A program made the position numbers and the translations under genes. This document shows positions 25,830-33,623 of a stretch of 64,000 nt of DNA, piece after piece. This stretch comes from Blastocatellia bacterium (GTDB taxonomy: Bacteria > Acidobacteriota > Blastocatellia > UBA7656), in NCBI GenBank assembly GCA_035275065.1, contig DATENM010000097.1, positions 62,001 through 126,000 on the forward strand, written 5' to 3'. Below the pieces are notes generated by a model. It was not told where the DNA came from. It was given only the letters and a program-made list of their open reading frames with translations, and searched no databases. Every line of letters starts with the position of its first letter. Position 1 is the first letter of the stretch.

Positions 25830-26600
25830 TTACTGCATGGTGAAGTTGAAGACGATCACACCGCTAACGCGAACCGGCGTAGCCCCCAGAAAAGTCGGCT
25901 CAAAGCGCCAGCCGCGCGCCGCTTCGACCGCCGCCCCGATCAGCAGCGGGTGACCGCTGACGGCGCGCGCCGCTTCGACGTGACCATCAAGCGCGATCAT
26001 CACCTCTACTGAAACCGAGCCGGAAAGATGAATCTGCCGGGCCAGCGGCGGGTACTCCGGGGTGCGCCGGACGATGGCTTTGCCTTGCAAGACGCCAGAA
26101 CTCACACGCACCTGGCGCGGGGGGTCAGCCTGCGTCGTTGGGCGCACGGGCTCGACCGGGCGCGGTGGCGGCGGCGCTGCCGTTTCGATGTGCGCGGGGC
26201 TGCCCGGCACACTGCCGATGCTGTCGGGCACGCCGACGCCATCAGGCACGCCGACAACGCCTTGGCCATCAATGCTGGGCGGCGCAGCCTGCCTGTGTGG
26301 GGGCGCGGGCGTGTTGACGACCTGATCGAGGTTGCGGACTTGCGTGGGATCGTTGCGCGGCGCGACCGGCGGCGGCGTATTGTCTCGTTGCGCCGGCGGT
26401 GGCGGCGGGCCGGGCGGCGGCGGGGTGAGCAGCGCCAGCATGCGCTCGCCTGTATCGGCGAGCCTGGGCGTCGAGACCATCACGGATAACGAAAGCACAC
26501 CGGCAATGACGATGGCGTAGATCGCCGAGGTGCCGAAGAAGAATCGAGCGATGCGGCCCCGACGCCGCTCGTTTGTCGAGATAACCAGCTTATTGAACAT
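25830..26600 (-). CDS. TonB-like energy-transducer protein
   Basis: A 256-residue protein: short basic cytoplasmic N-terminus, one membrane helix (SAIYAIVIAGVLSLSVMVST), a long Pro-rich periplasmic spacer (PPPPGPPPPP, APPPPRPVEPVRP), and a C-terminal TonB domain (EYPPLARQIHLSGSVSVEVMI, GHPLLIGAAVEAARGWRFEPT). Such proteins link proton-motive force to outer-membrane receptors. The strict YP motif is present, but the ExbB/ExbD partners are not in the window. AAAGGAG precedes the ATG at 26600. It lies downstream of the ECF sigma and anti-sigma genes on the same strand. Confidence 0.88.
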   Translation of the reverse strand: MFNKLVISTNERRRGRIARFFFGTSAIYAIVIAGVLSLSVMVSTPRLADTGERMLALLTPPPPGPPPPPAQRDNTPPPVAPRNDPTQVRNLDQVVNTPAPPHRQAAPPSIDGQGVVGVPDGVGVPDSIGSVPGSPAHIETAAPPPPRPVEPVRPTTQADPPRQVRVSSGVLQGKAIVRRTPEYPPLARQIHLSGSVSVEVMIALDGHVEAARAVSGHPLLIGAAVEAARGWRFEPTFLGATPVRVSGVIVFNFTMQ

Positions 26601-26730
26601 CGCACACGCTCCTTTGGGCAACACGCTTCCTTAAAGCCGCGGCTCGACGCGGGCGGTTGCCGGTTAAGGTCTGACGCTCTGTAATGTGGACTACGGCGGC
26701 GCTCTAAGGCTGGAAAGGCTAAAGCGGCGT

Positions 26731-26808
26731 CTTTGTCATTTGTCCCTGGCCGTCGGCGTCAGCTCATCTTACCGACAATCAACCAATGACCGGCGACGAA
26801 TGACAAAG
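26731..26808. repeat. Weak inverted repeat of short units (possible heptamer element)
   Basis: CTTTGTCATTTGTC (26731-26744) and GACGAATGACAAAG (26795-26808) are inverted with about two mismatches, around a 50-nt loop. The second arm ends 5 bases from the anti-sigma stop codon. It resembles the better elements at 14221 and 56297 but has only about two 7-bp units per arm. Confidence 0.45.
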
Positions 26809-26812
26809 AACT

Positions 26813-27574
26813 CTATCCGCTAATATCAACTTTTTCGACGAACATGATGATGCGCGTCGGCACCGGGTGGCCTGAGACGGTGGCCGGCTGGAAGGTGCGG
26901 TTGCGCAGCGACCACCAGAGTTGCTCGACGACATAAGGGTCTTTAGGCGCGTTCAACACATCGATCAATTGCGCCCGCCCATCGGAATCTACTTCGACCA
27001 TCGCCGACATCGCCTCGTTGCCCGGTTTAGCGTAAACGATATGGCTGAAGCTGATCAGCGCGCTGTTATCGAGCAGGCGCGGCAACTGGTAATAATGCTC
27101 TTCCGCCGCCGCGTCTTTGTCTTGCGGCAGATTGTTGTAGCTGTGGTACTCGCGATCCGAGCCGCTGACGACCGGGAAGATCATCGCCGTCTCGTTGGCC
27201 TCGACCGCCGGCACAGGGATGGGCCGGAAGCCCGAAAAGACCAGCGCAAACAGCAAGGCCGAAATCGCCGAGCCGGCGCTGTAAGCGACCAGCCGCGGGT
27301 CGAACTTCTGCAACCAGCCGACGGCGCGCTGCATGACGGTGATCTCCTTGCGCGCTCGCAGCGCCACTTCGCGCATGACATAGCCGTGCAGCTCACGCGG
27401 CGTTTCGGGCGACAGCAGCTCCTTTAACATCAGGGACGATTGCTCGACCTCCGTGAGATGCAGGCGGCAGTCGCCGCACGCCGCAAGGTGCGCGTCACAG
27501 TCGCCCGTCTCGGCGGCCGTGAGCTGCCGATCCAGGTAAGCCGAAGCCAGGGTTTCAAACTTCTTACATTCCAT
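26813..27574 (-). CDS. zf-HC2 anti-sigma factor with a TonB-like C-terminal domain
   Basis: A 253-residue membrane protein. The N-terminus is a zinc-binding anti-sigma domain with C3 and H-x3-C-x2-C (HLAACGDC). A membrane helix follows (LVAYSAGSAISALLFALVFSGF, near residues 95-116). The periplasmic part ends in a region like a TonB C-terminal domain: DGRAQLIDVLNAP..VVEQLWWSLRNRTFQPAT..HPVPTRIIMFVEKV. It should hold the ECF sigma factor encoded just upstream and release it on an envelope signal. Start: ATG 27574, two codons inside a possible GTG start. The sigma stop is 105 bp upstream, a gap holding a repeat. Confidence 0.85.
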   Translation of the reverse strand: MECKKFETLASAYLDRQLTAAETGDCDAHLAACGDCRLHLTEVEQSSLMLKELLSPETPRELHGYVMREVALRARKEITVMQRAVGWLQKFDPRLVAYSAGSAISALLFALVFSGFRPIPVPAVEANETAMIFPVVSGSDREYHSYNNLPQDKDAAAEEHYYQLPRLLDNSALISFSHIVYAKPGNEAMSAMVEVDSDGRAQLIDVLNAPKDPYVVEQLWWSLRNRTFQPATVSGHPVPTRIIMFVEKVDISG

Positions 27575-27586
27575 AATAGCCACACT

Positions 27587-27674
27587 TCAAAATGATGAAT
27601 GATGAAGTGGCCGGAGCGAGCATTTATCGCGGGCCGACCTTTTTCAGTAATTCAGCATTCATCCTTTCTCATTC
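27587..27674. repeat. Heptamer-type imperfect inverted repeat between sigma and anti-sigma genes
   Basis: The left arm (27587-27607) reads AATGATG units; the right arm (27652-27674) reads CATTCAT/CTCATTC units in reverse. Pairing is imperfect. It fills the 105-bp gap of an operon that would normally be tight. Confidence 0.5.
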
Positions 27675-27679
27675 AACGT

Positions 27680-28330
27680 CTATATCAAGTCTTTCAGGCG
27701 GCGGCGCAATTCTTCGCGCCCACGCGCGATGCGTGACTTGACCGTTCCGATAGAGATTTCCAGGGTCTCGGCAATCTCATCGTAGGACAGTTCTTCGATC
27801 TCGCGCAGCACCAGAGCGACGCGGTACTCCTGCTTGATTTCGCCGAGGGCGCGCAGGATGCAGCGCTCGCGCTGATTGGCAATGGCCTGGGCTTCCGGCG
27901 AACGTTCGGAGCCCGGAAGGCGGCTGCCGAGGCTCGATTCGTTTTCGCCGCGTGTGAGGTCGAGCGAAATGGTTTCGTCGCGATGCCGCCGCCGCCACCA
28001 GCGTTGCTGATTCATTGCCTGGTTGATGGCGATGCGATAGATCCAGGTCTTCAGTCCCGACTCGGCGCGAAAGCCGCCAAGCCCGCGATATACTTTCAGG
28101 AAGGTCTCTTGCGCCGCATCGCGCGCTTCTTCGGCGTCGCCGAGCAGGCGAAAGCAGAGCGCGTAGACCGGCCGCTCGAATATCCGCACCAGATCATCAA
28201 AGGCCGTCAGGTCGCGGGCGCGCAGGCGCGCCACCAGGCCGGTCTCGAAGGTCTGTTCGACTGACCTCGATTCCAACTCCATGCGAGCCAGCGTCGTTTG
28301 TTCGAGTGCGGCCATATCTCCGGTTGACAT
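27680..28330 (-). CDS. RpoE-type ECF sigma factor
   Basis: A 216-residue extracytoplasmic-function sigma factor. Region 2 (about 40-115): FDDLVRIFERPVYALCFRLLGDAEEARDAAQETFLKVYRGL, FRAESGLKTWIYRIAINQAMNQQRWWRRR (core binding and -10 recognition). Region 4 (about 155-215): LGEIKQEYRVALVLREIEELSYDEIAETLEISIGTVKSRIARGR. GAGGAG lies 8 nt before the ATG. A consensus ECF promoter (28453-28480) lies in front, suggesting it transcribes its own operon with the downstream anti-sigma gene. An N-terminal extension of about 25 residues precedes region 2. Confidence 0.95.
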   Translation of the reverse strand: MSTGDMAALEQTTLARMELESRSVEQTFETGLVARLRARDLTAFDDLVRIFERPVYALCFRLLGDAEEARDAAQETFLKVYRGLGGFRAESGLKTWIYRIAINQAMNQQRWWRRRHRDETISLDLTRGENESSLGSRLPGSERSPEAQAIANQRERCILRALGEIKQEYRVALVLREIEELSYDEIAETLEISIGTVKSRIARGREELRRRLKDLI

Positions 28331-28452
28331 TTGCGGCGCTCCTCAAGATTCAACCTGACCGGAGAGGGCCATCGCGCGAATCCGTGAAGCCGAGCGCCGT
28401 TAGTAGCTCCAAGTAACTCAGGCGATGACCCGTCACCTCACTTGTCGCTAAC

Positions 28453-28480
28453 TTAGACACCAATCCGGGCGGTTTGTTCC
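28453..28480 (-). promoter_or_regulatory. ECF (RpoE-type) promoter, probably autoregulatory
   Basis: Read on the minus strand: GGAACAA (28480-28474), 15-bp spacer, GTCTAA (28458-28453). This fits the RpoE-type layout GGAACTT-N15/16-GTCTAA almost exactly. The transcript would begin near 28446 and run about 115 nt to the ECF sigma gene start at 28330. The rest of the 303-bp gap up to 28633 shows nothing else. Confidence 0.65.
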
Positions 28481-28633
28481 GATGTTTTATCCTACCACAG
28501 TTGAACGGGCGCGACCTGAAGAGTTGCAGGGCGCGGGCGCTCCCGGCGTTGTGAACCGGCGGGCGAGTGTGTAGATTACTGGCAGATACAGCCGGGACGT
28601 GAGTGACGAATCAACGCAGGCAACGATAAGATT

Positions 28634-29137
28634 ATGGCACAGCAAAACAGCTTCGACGTGGTCTCGCAGGTTGATATGGCGGAAGTCAAAAACGCCGTCA
28701 ACCAGGCGATGAAAGAAGTCACCCAGCGATATGACTTCAAAGGCACCAACTCGACAATCGAGCTGAACGAGAAAGAGCATACCCTTCAGCTTGCGACCGC
28801 CAGCGAGTTCACCTTGAAATCGCTCAACGACGTGCTGCAACAGAAGCTCGTGCGGCGCAACGTTTCGCTCAAGGCGCTCAGTTACGGTAAGGTCGAGCCG
28901 GCGGCCAAAGATTCGGTGCGGCAGACGGTCACCCTGCAACAGGGCATCCCCATCGAAAAGGCGCGCGAAATCGTTAAGGTCATCAAAGACAGCAAGCTCA
29001 AAGTGCAGGCGCAGATTAACGGCGACTTCGTGCGCGTCTCGGGCAAAGATCGCGACACCTTGCAACAGGTCATCGCCTTGCTCAAGCAGAAAGACTTCGG
29101 GATAGATATGCAATTTACCAACTACCGCTCGAATTGA
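28634..29137 (+). CDS. yajQ: YajQ family nucleotide-binding protein
   Basis: A 167-residue cytoplasmic protein of full family length (usually about 160-165). It shows the signature start NSFDVVSQVDMAEVKNAVNQAMKEV, RYDFKG, the central RRNVSLKALSYGKVE and the C-terminal RVSGKDRDTLQQVIALLKQKDF. Two ferredoxin-like lobes bind nucleotides; some members bind cyclic di-GMP and act on transcription. No strong RBS is visible before the ATG. It stands between divergent and convergent neighbours, so it is probably transcribed alone. Confidence 0.95.
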   Translation: MAQQNSFDVVSQVDMAEVKNAVNQAMKEVTQRYDFKGTNSTIELNEKEHTLQLATASEFTLKSLNDVLQQKLVRRNVSLKALSYGKVEPAAKDSVRQTVTLQQGIPIEKAREIVKVIKDSKLKVQAQINGDFVRVSGKDRDTLQQVIALLKQKDFGIDMQFTNYRSN

Positions 29138-29177
29138 GGCGCGACTTGCTGATGCGAGGATTTGATAGGGGTGCGGG

Positions 29178-30104
29178 CTACTTCTCGATGATCGAGCCGA
29201 CGATGGCCGCCAGGCTTTCCAGGTTGTGACGGTCGCAGTAATCCGCCAGGCCGTCAATCACTTTCATGGTGACCGCCGGGTCATAGTAATTCGCCGTGCC
29301 GATCTGTACGGCGGTCGCGCCGGCGAGCAGAAATTCGAGCGCGTCGCTTGCCGAAGTAATGCCGCCGATGCCGATCAGCGGAATCCGAACGACTCGCGCG
29401 ACTTCGTAAACCATGCGCACGGCGATGGGGCGAATCGCCGGCCCTGACAATCCCCCCGTGCCATAGTTCAGTCGCGGGCGGCGAGCGTTTACATCAATCG
29501 CCATGCCGACCAGCGTGTTGATCAGCGACAGCGCATCGGCCCCGGCTTCGGCGATGGCCCTCGCTAGCTGTGTAATATCGGTAACATTAGGCGAGAGCTT
29601 AACGATCAACGGGCGGGCGGCCATGCGTTTCGCCTTTTCGGTCAGCCGCGCCGCCGCGACCGGCGAGTTGCCGATGACGATGCCGCCTTCTTTGACATTC
29701 GGACACGAGATGTTCAGCTCGTACGCATGAATGCCTTCGCCGTCGTTGAGAATGTGAATGGCTTCGAGGTAATCGTCGTCCGAGTAGCCGAAGACGTTAG
29801 CGACAATGCGCGTGTCGTAAGCCGCAAGCAACGGCAGCTTCTCTTTGACGAAAGCCCGCGCGCCGACGTTTTGCAGGCCGATGGCGTTGAGCATGCCGCC
29901 GTGGGTTTCGACGATGCGCGCCGGCGGGTTGCCGGCGAGCGGGCGCGCAGACAACCCCTTGGTCGCAAAGCCGCCGAGCCGGTTGAGATCGATCAAGCCG
30001 GCAAACTCCAGCCCATAACCGAACGTCCCCGACGCGCCCAGCACAGGGTTGTTGAACCGTATGCCGGCAATCTCAACCGCCAATCGTGAATCGTGGTCAG
30101 ACAT
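29178..30104 (-). CDS. pyrD: Dihydroorotate dehydrogenase, class 1B catalytic subunit
   Basis: A 308-residue FMN enzyme that oxidises dihydroorotate to orotate in pyrimidine synthesis, in the cytoplasm. It is class 1B: start LAVEIAGIRFNNPVLGASGTFGYG, catalytic Cys134 in ELNISCPNVKEGG, FMN phosphate region IGIGGITSASDALEFLLAGATAVQIGTA. It works with the electron-transfer subunit PyrK, encoded directly upstream on the same strand. The two genes are separated by 109 bp filled by a heptamer inverted repeat instead of the tight join usual for pyrK-pyrD. No RBS apart from repeat sequence is visible before the ATG. Confidence 0.97.
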   Translation of the reverse strand: MSDHDSRLAVEIAGIRFNNPVLGASGTFGYGLEFAGLIDLNRLGGFATKGLSARPLAGNPPARIVETHGGMLNAIGLQNVGARAFVKEKLPLLAAYDTRIVANVFGYSDDDYLEAIHILNDGEGIHAYELNISCPNVKEGGIVIGNSPVAAARLTEKAKRMAARPLIVKLSPNVTDITQLARAIAEAGADALSLINTLVGMAIDVNARRPRLNYGTGGLSGPAIRPIAVRMVYEVARVVRIPLIGIGGITSASDALEFLLAGATAVQIGTANYYDPAVTMKVIDGLADYCDRHNLESLAAIVGSIIEK

Positions 30105-30106
30105 GG

Positions 30107-30211
30107 TGATTGCGGATTGCGGATTGCGGATTGCGGATTCTGGAACTTGTTCCTGAACTTAACTGAATCCCAGGCTCCAAATTCCGCAATCCACAATCCG
30201 CAATCCGCAAT
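30107..30211. repeat. Heptamer-based inverted repeat, element 3, between pyrK and pyrD
   Basis: The left arm (30107-30140) is five tandem copies of the 7-bp unit GATTGCG. The right arm (30180-30211) is the same unit array reversed (CAATCCG/CAATCCA). Stem of about 30 bp with few mismatches, 40-nt loop. It begins 3 bp from the pyrD ATG and ends 3 bp from the pyrK TAA. Confidence 0.92.
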
Positions 30212-30213
30212 TC

Positions 30214-31062
30214 TTAATGTGTCATGGCGTTGACTTCCCAGCGAATGCGTTCAGCCGGAAAGATCGAGCCGTCAACGCAGACTCGCTTGTAAGATTCATA
30301 ACCGAGCGGCGCGGCGCTCTCGACCGCGACGACGCAGCCGACGCAGACGCCGAAACCGCAGCCCATCGGCGCTTCGAGCGAAACCAGACAACGGGCATTG
30401 AATGTGCGAGCAATCTCGGCGACCCGGCGCATCATTACCCACGGGCCGCAGGCATAGATCGTCGCCCCTGTGCCGCCGCCTGCCGCGAGGTGACGTTCGA
30501 GCGGCGCGGTGACGAATCCCTGTTCGCCGAGGCTGCCATCGTCGGTCGTCAGCGTGAGCGGCAATTCGAGAGCGCGAAAGTCTTCGAGCCCGCAACCCAT
30601 CGCAACGCGCCGGCTTGCCGCGCCGAAAAAGACTTGCGTTTCAACCTGCGCCGCCCGCAACCCTTCGCACAACATCAACACCGACGCCGAGCCGATGCCG
30701 CCGGCAACGACGATGGCTTTAGGCAACGGTTGCCGCTCGGCAATGGGCCACGCGTTGCCGAGCGGCAGCAGCGCGTCCACCTTGCCGCCGGCAGAGAGTT
30801 CGGCGAGCGCCTGCGTGCCGCGGCCTAGCACCTGATAGAGAAAGCTCAAGCGATGCGGGTCGGGCGCGCGATAGACAGCCAGAGCGCGGCGCAGCAGCGG
30901 CTCGAAAGCGGCGTGCGCTTTCAGCATAGCGAACTGGCCGGCGTGCGCTTCGACTTCCGGCTCAAAGCGCAACGTGAGCAGACGATAGCCCGGCGTCAGC
31001 TCGCGGTTGGTTTCAACGGTGGCGATTGTATCGATCATTCGCGCTGGCGTGTCCCCGGTCAT
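30214..31062 (-). CDS. pyrK: Dihydroorotate dehydrogenase electron-transfer subunit
   Basis: A 282-residue ferredoxin-reductase-like subunit: an FAD-binding barrel with RRALAVYR, an NAD-binding domain starting VVAGGIGSASVL, CGP near 205-207, and the [2Fe-2S] ligands C235-x4-C240-x2-C243-x18-C262 in GCGFGVCVGC. It passes electrons from PyrD to NAD+. The start ATG at 31062 has no clear RBS; ATG 31038 is an alternative nine codons in. It forms an operon with pyrD. Other pyrimidine genes are not in the window. Confidence 0.95.
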   Translation of the reverse strand: MTGDTPARMIDTIATVETNRELTPGYRLLTLRFEPEVEAHAGQFAMLKAHAAFEPLLRRALAVYRAPDPHRLSFLYQVLGRGTQALAELSAGGKVDALLPLGNAWPIAERQPLPKAIVVAGGIGSASVLMLCEGLRAAQVETQVFFGAASRRVAMGCGLEDFRALELPLTLTTDDGSLGEQGFVTAPLERHLAAGGGTGATIYACGPWVMMRRVAEIARTFNARCLVSLEAPMGCGFGVCVGCVVAVESAAPLGYESYKRVCVDGSIFPAERIRWEVNAMTH

Positions 31063-31110
31063 CGGTAAAGGCCAGTCTATCAGCGTGCCTGACGGATGAC
31101 AAACAGCCTA

Positions 31111-31144
31111 CAAAGGCAAAAGGCAGCCGCGCGAACGGCTGCCT
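31111..31144 (-). terminator. Rho-independent terminator of the LysM gene
   Basis: On the minus strand: AGGCAGCC (31144-31137), an 8-nt loop, GGCTGCCT (31128-31121), then TTTTGCCTTTG. An 8-bp stem and a T-rich tail, 24 bases after the LysM gene stop. Confidence 0.85.
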
Positions 31145-31167
31145 CGGTTGCGTGACGAACGGCGGGC

Positions 31168-31575
31168 TCAGCGCGATTGCTGCGCCGAGTCCGAGAAGTT
31201 CGGAATCTTGAGCTTCTGCCCCGGCTGAATCTTGTTCGGGTCGCTCAGGGTGTCGCGGTTCGCTTCAAAAATCTGCTGATAGGTGAGCTTGCCGCCGGTG
31301 ACGTTTTTGGCGATGCTGGAAAGCGTGTCGCCCGATTTGACTTCGTATTCGCCGAAAATATCCGTGCGCTGTGCGGTAAGGTTAATTGCAAAGTCGCCGC
31401 CGCTCATGCCGGAATCAACTGATTTCAGCGCGTCCCACACCTGGTTGACGTTGTGTTGCGTCGGGCAAGTGCCGTTGATGACGAACTTGCCATTCTCTTC
31501 GCTGGTGGTGATCTGACAGCCGGCATTTTGTGCGGCAGAAACGACGGAAGCGAACTTATCGCTCAACTGTGACAT
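31168..31575 (-). CDS. BON-like plus LysM protein (YgaU/Kbp type)
   Basis: A 135-residue protein without a signal peptide. Residues about 15-70 resemble a BON domain (ITTSEENGKFVINGTCPTQHNVNQVWDALKSV). Residues about 78-126 are a LysM domain (YEVKSGDTLSSIAKNVTG, ANRDTLSDPNKIQPGQKLKIP). This is the architecture of E. coli Kbp/YgaU, a cytoplasmic potassium-binding protein. Whether it binds K+ or peptidoglycan here cannot be told. It ends in a clear terminator, so it is a single-gene unit. Confidence 0.85.
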   Translation of the reverse strand: MSQLSDKFASVVSAAQNAGCQITTSEENGKFVINGTCPTQHNVNQVWDALKSVDSGMSGGDFAINLTAQRTDIFGEYEVKSGDTLSSIAKNVTGGKLTYQQIFEANRDTLSDPNKIQPGQKLKIPNFSDSAQQSR

Positions 31576-31717
31576 GCTAGTTTATCTCCCTTGATCGTTG
31601 ATGCGAGTTCGGCGCGTCCGCGTGCCGCTCGTGGAAAGCCACAAGCCTGACTCACATGATTATGGCGGCCGCGGCGCGCCGAGTCAATGTGCCTTGCTAT
31701 GTCTTGCACGGCTCAAT

Positions 31718-32197
31718 ATGCTCAAAGTCATGGAACCAACGAAAGCCAAGATGACCGACGACGCCATCGTCAGCCGCGTCGAGCAAGCGGTTCAGTCCAA
31801 GGTGTCGCGCGACGAAACGCTGCGCCAGGCCGTGCGCCTGTTGAAAGCCGAGCGCCCGCATTACAACTGGGTGGGCGTCTACCTGCTCGAAGGCGACACG
31901 CTGGTGCTGCACAACTACGTCGGCAAGCCGACCGAGCACACGCACATCCCTGTCGGGCGTGGCGTCTGCGGCACGGCGGTCGCCGAGCGCGCCAACCAGA
32001 TCGTTGACGACGTGACGGCAGTCGGCAATTATCTGGCGTGCAGCGTCGAAACGCGCGCCGAAATCGTCGTGCTCATCCGGCGCGGCGACGAGATATTCGG
32101 CCAGATCGATATCGATAGCGACACGCCTGCCGCTTTCACTGCCGCGGACGAAGCGCTGCTGGCTCGCGTTGCCGACCGGCTGGCCAGCCAATTTTAA
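31718..32197 (+). CDS. GAF-domain protein resembling free-methionine-R-sulfoxide reductase
   Basis: A 159-residue GAF domain protein. It shows YNWVGVYLLEGDTLVLHNYVGKPTEHTHIPVGRGVCGTAV, VDDVTAVGNYLACSVETRAEIVVLI and GQIDIDSDTPAAF. The fRMsr family has the same frame and uses conserved cysteines. Two of them, in GVCG and YLACS, are present, so it may reduce free methionine-R-sulfoxide, but a plain sensory GAF is possible. The start is uncertain: ATGs at 31718, 31730 and 31751 are all in frame and none has a good RBS. A 44-codon membrane peptide frame follows 30 bp later. Confidence 0.78.
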   Translation: MLKVMEPTKAKMTDDAIVSRVEQAVQSKVSRDETLRQAVRLLKAERPHYNWVGVYLLEGDTLVLHNYVGKPTEHTHIPVGRGVCGTAVAERANQIVDDVTAVGNYLACSVETRAEIVVLIRRGDEIFGQIDIDSDTPAAFTAADEALLARVADRLASQF

Positions 32198-32227
32198 AAG
32201 GTGGAGTGAAGCACAAAGGGGACTGCG

Positions 32228-32362
32228 GTGCGGTTGAGCTTTTACTTTATCGATCCAGAGATCAAGGTGATCCTCGGGCTATTCAGCCTGGCCATCGTGC
32301 TGGCGGTGATCGGCATCGCCCTGTCTTTGGTTTTAATCCGGCGCGACCGCAAGAAAAGCTGA
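32228..32362 (+). CDS. Small single-pass membrane protein (44 aa), unknown
   Basis: A short frame starting GTG at 32228 after AAGGGGA (about 8 nt upstream). It encodes a short polar start (RLSFYFIDPEIK), one clear transmembrane helix (ILGLFSLAIVLAVIGIALSL) and a strongly basic tail (RRDRKKS), so it would sit N-out/C-in in the inner membrane. It follows the GAF gene by 30 bp on the same strand. The codon use is like its neighbours. No known family. Confidence 0.55.
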   Translation: MRLSFYFIDPEIKVILGLFSLAIVLAVIGIALSLVLIRRDRKKS

Positions 32363-32387
32363 CCGCTGCGGCCACGCCGGGCGCAGA

Positions 32388-33623
32388 TTATCTGGACGGC
32401 AAGGTCAGCGCCGACAGTTGCGGCGCGTGGCTGTAATGGCGGCGCTCAAGCATGCGGTGGCCGGCCATCTTCACCGCCGGCGGCAGTACCGTGCGCGCCA
32501 TCGAGCGACCGAGCTGGTCGGCCAGCTTCAGCGACATATAAGTCAGCGAGCGCAGCCCCGAGCGCAGCCACACCAGCCGCAGGTTTTGTCTTTCGGACTT
32601 CGCCCAGCATTCTTTGTAAGGCTGATCGCCGCCCATGAAATCGTACTCGCGCACCACCGGGTCTTCGACGCAATCCTTGATGCAGAGCATCAGCATGACC
32701 TTGCCGATGCTGTCTTTGGCATAAGCCGGCGAGAAGCCCACCTGAAAACAATGCGCCGTGCCATTGTCAAGAAAGGCCAACTGAACGGCGGCAATCTCGC
32801 CATCGATCTCCAACGTCCACAGCCGCAAGCGGCCTGCGCCGAGCGCCTCGCTCGCCGCTTCGCGCAGCATGCGCTCCAGGCCCGGCAGGGCAAACGAGCC
32901 GGGCTCACCTTTCATCTGCCAGCGCGCCTGATGCAGCCGCACCAGCGCGTCCATACCGCGCTCAAGCTCGTCCGCCGTCTCGGCGCGGGAAAAGCGGCAC
33001 GCGTAGGTTTCAAACAAGCGCCGCGCCAGCCGCTGCGTGTTCTGCCGGGTCGTGCGGCCCAGCGTCTGCTTGAAGGCTTCCCAGTCGGTATCCGTGTTCA
33101 CGTAGTGGGCATTCTGGCAAACTGTCGGTTCGAGGTCGGCGCCAAGCGCCTGTATGAGATGCGGCAGCACGATTGAAGCGGCGGGGATTTCGCTCAGCCA
33201 CAGCTTGTCCCAGCTGCTATCCGCTTTCAACACCTCGGCGACTGCCTGGGCGGCCTCGCGCTCATAACCGCGCCGCGCGATCAGGTCGAGGTATTCGCTG
33301 GTCTGCGCGAAGACGCCTGTGCCGATGAAGACGATTTCGCGGATGTGATCGATGCCGGCGTTGGTGCGCTGCCGCCAGTAGAAGGGGGCGAGGCCGACCA
33401 GACGGTCGCTGGCGTCTCGGCAGGTGATGATGAACAGGTGGCTGTGTGCTGGCCGAAAGGTCTGCCACCAGGCTTGATTCCAGTGACGGCGGAGAAAATA
33501 GACCTGCTGGCGGCTGGCGTCGAGCAGTTGATCCCATTCGCTTCGGAGATCGTCAAAAGCTTCGTCGTCAGTGAGAATTTCGGTGTGCAAGAACGTCGAG
33601 GTGTTGCCGGTTTCCATATCCAA
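32388..33623 (-). CDS. GNAT/FemAB-like acyltransferase (BioF2/CelD-type domain)
   Basis: A 411-residue protein with two GNAT-like lobes of the PF13480 type found in peptidoglycan, polysaccharide and 'cellulose biosynthesis CelD' acyltransferases. Signs: FLRRHWNQAWWQTF, LVGLAPFYWRQ, then WEAFKQTLGRTTRQNTQRLARRL, LRLWTLEIDGEIAAVQLAFLDNGTAHCFQVGFSPAYAKDSIGKVMLMLCIK, EYDFMGGDQPYKECWA. It probably transfers an acyl or aminoacyl group to a cell-surface sugar or lipid; the acceptor is unknown. The start is TTG 33623 (AAAGG 7-8 nt upstream) or ATG 33617. Confidence 0.83.
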   Translation of the reverse strand: MDMETGNTSTFLHTEILTDDEAFDDLRSEWDQLLDASRQQVYFLRRHWNQAWWQTFRPAHSHLFIITCRDASDRLVGLAPFYWRQRTNAGIDHIREIVFIGTGVFAQTSEYLDLIARRGYEREAAQAVAEVLKADSSWDKLWLSEIPAASIVLPHLIQALGADLEPTVCQNAHYVNTDTDWEAFKQTLGRTTRQNTQRLARRLFETYACRFSRAETADELERGMDALVRLHQARWQMKGEPGSFALPGLERMLREAASEALGAGRLRLWTLEIDGEIAAVQLAFLDNGTAHCFQVGFSPAYAKDSIGKVMLMLCIKDCVEDPVVREYDFMGGDQPYKECWAKSERQNLRLVWLRSGLRSLTYMSLKLADQLGRSMARTVLPPAVKMAGHRMLERRHYSHAPQLSALTLPSR

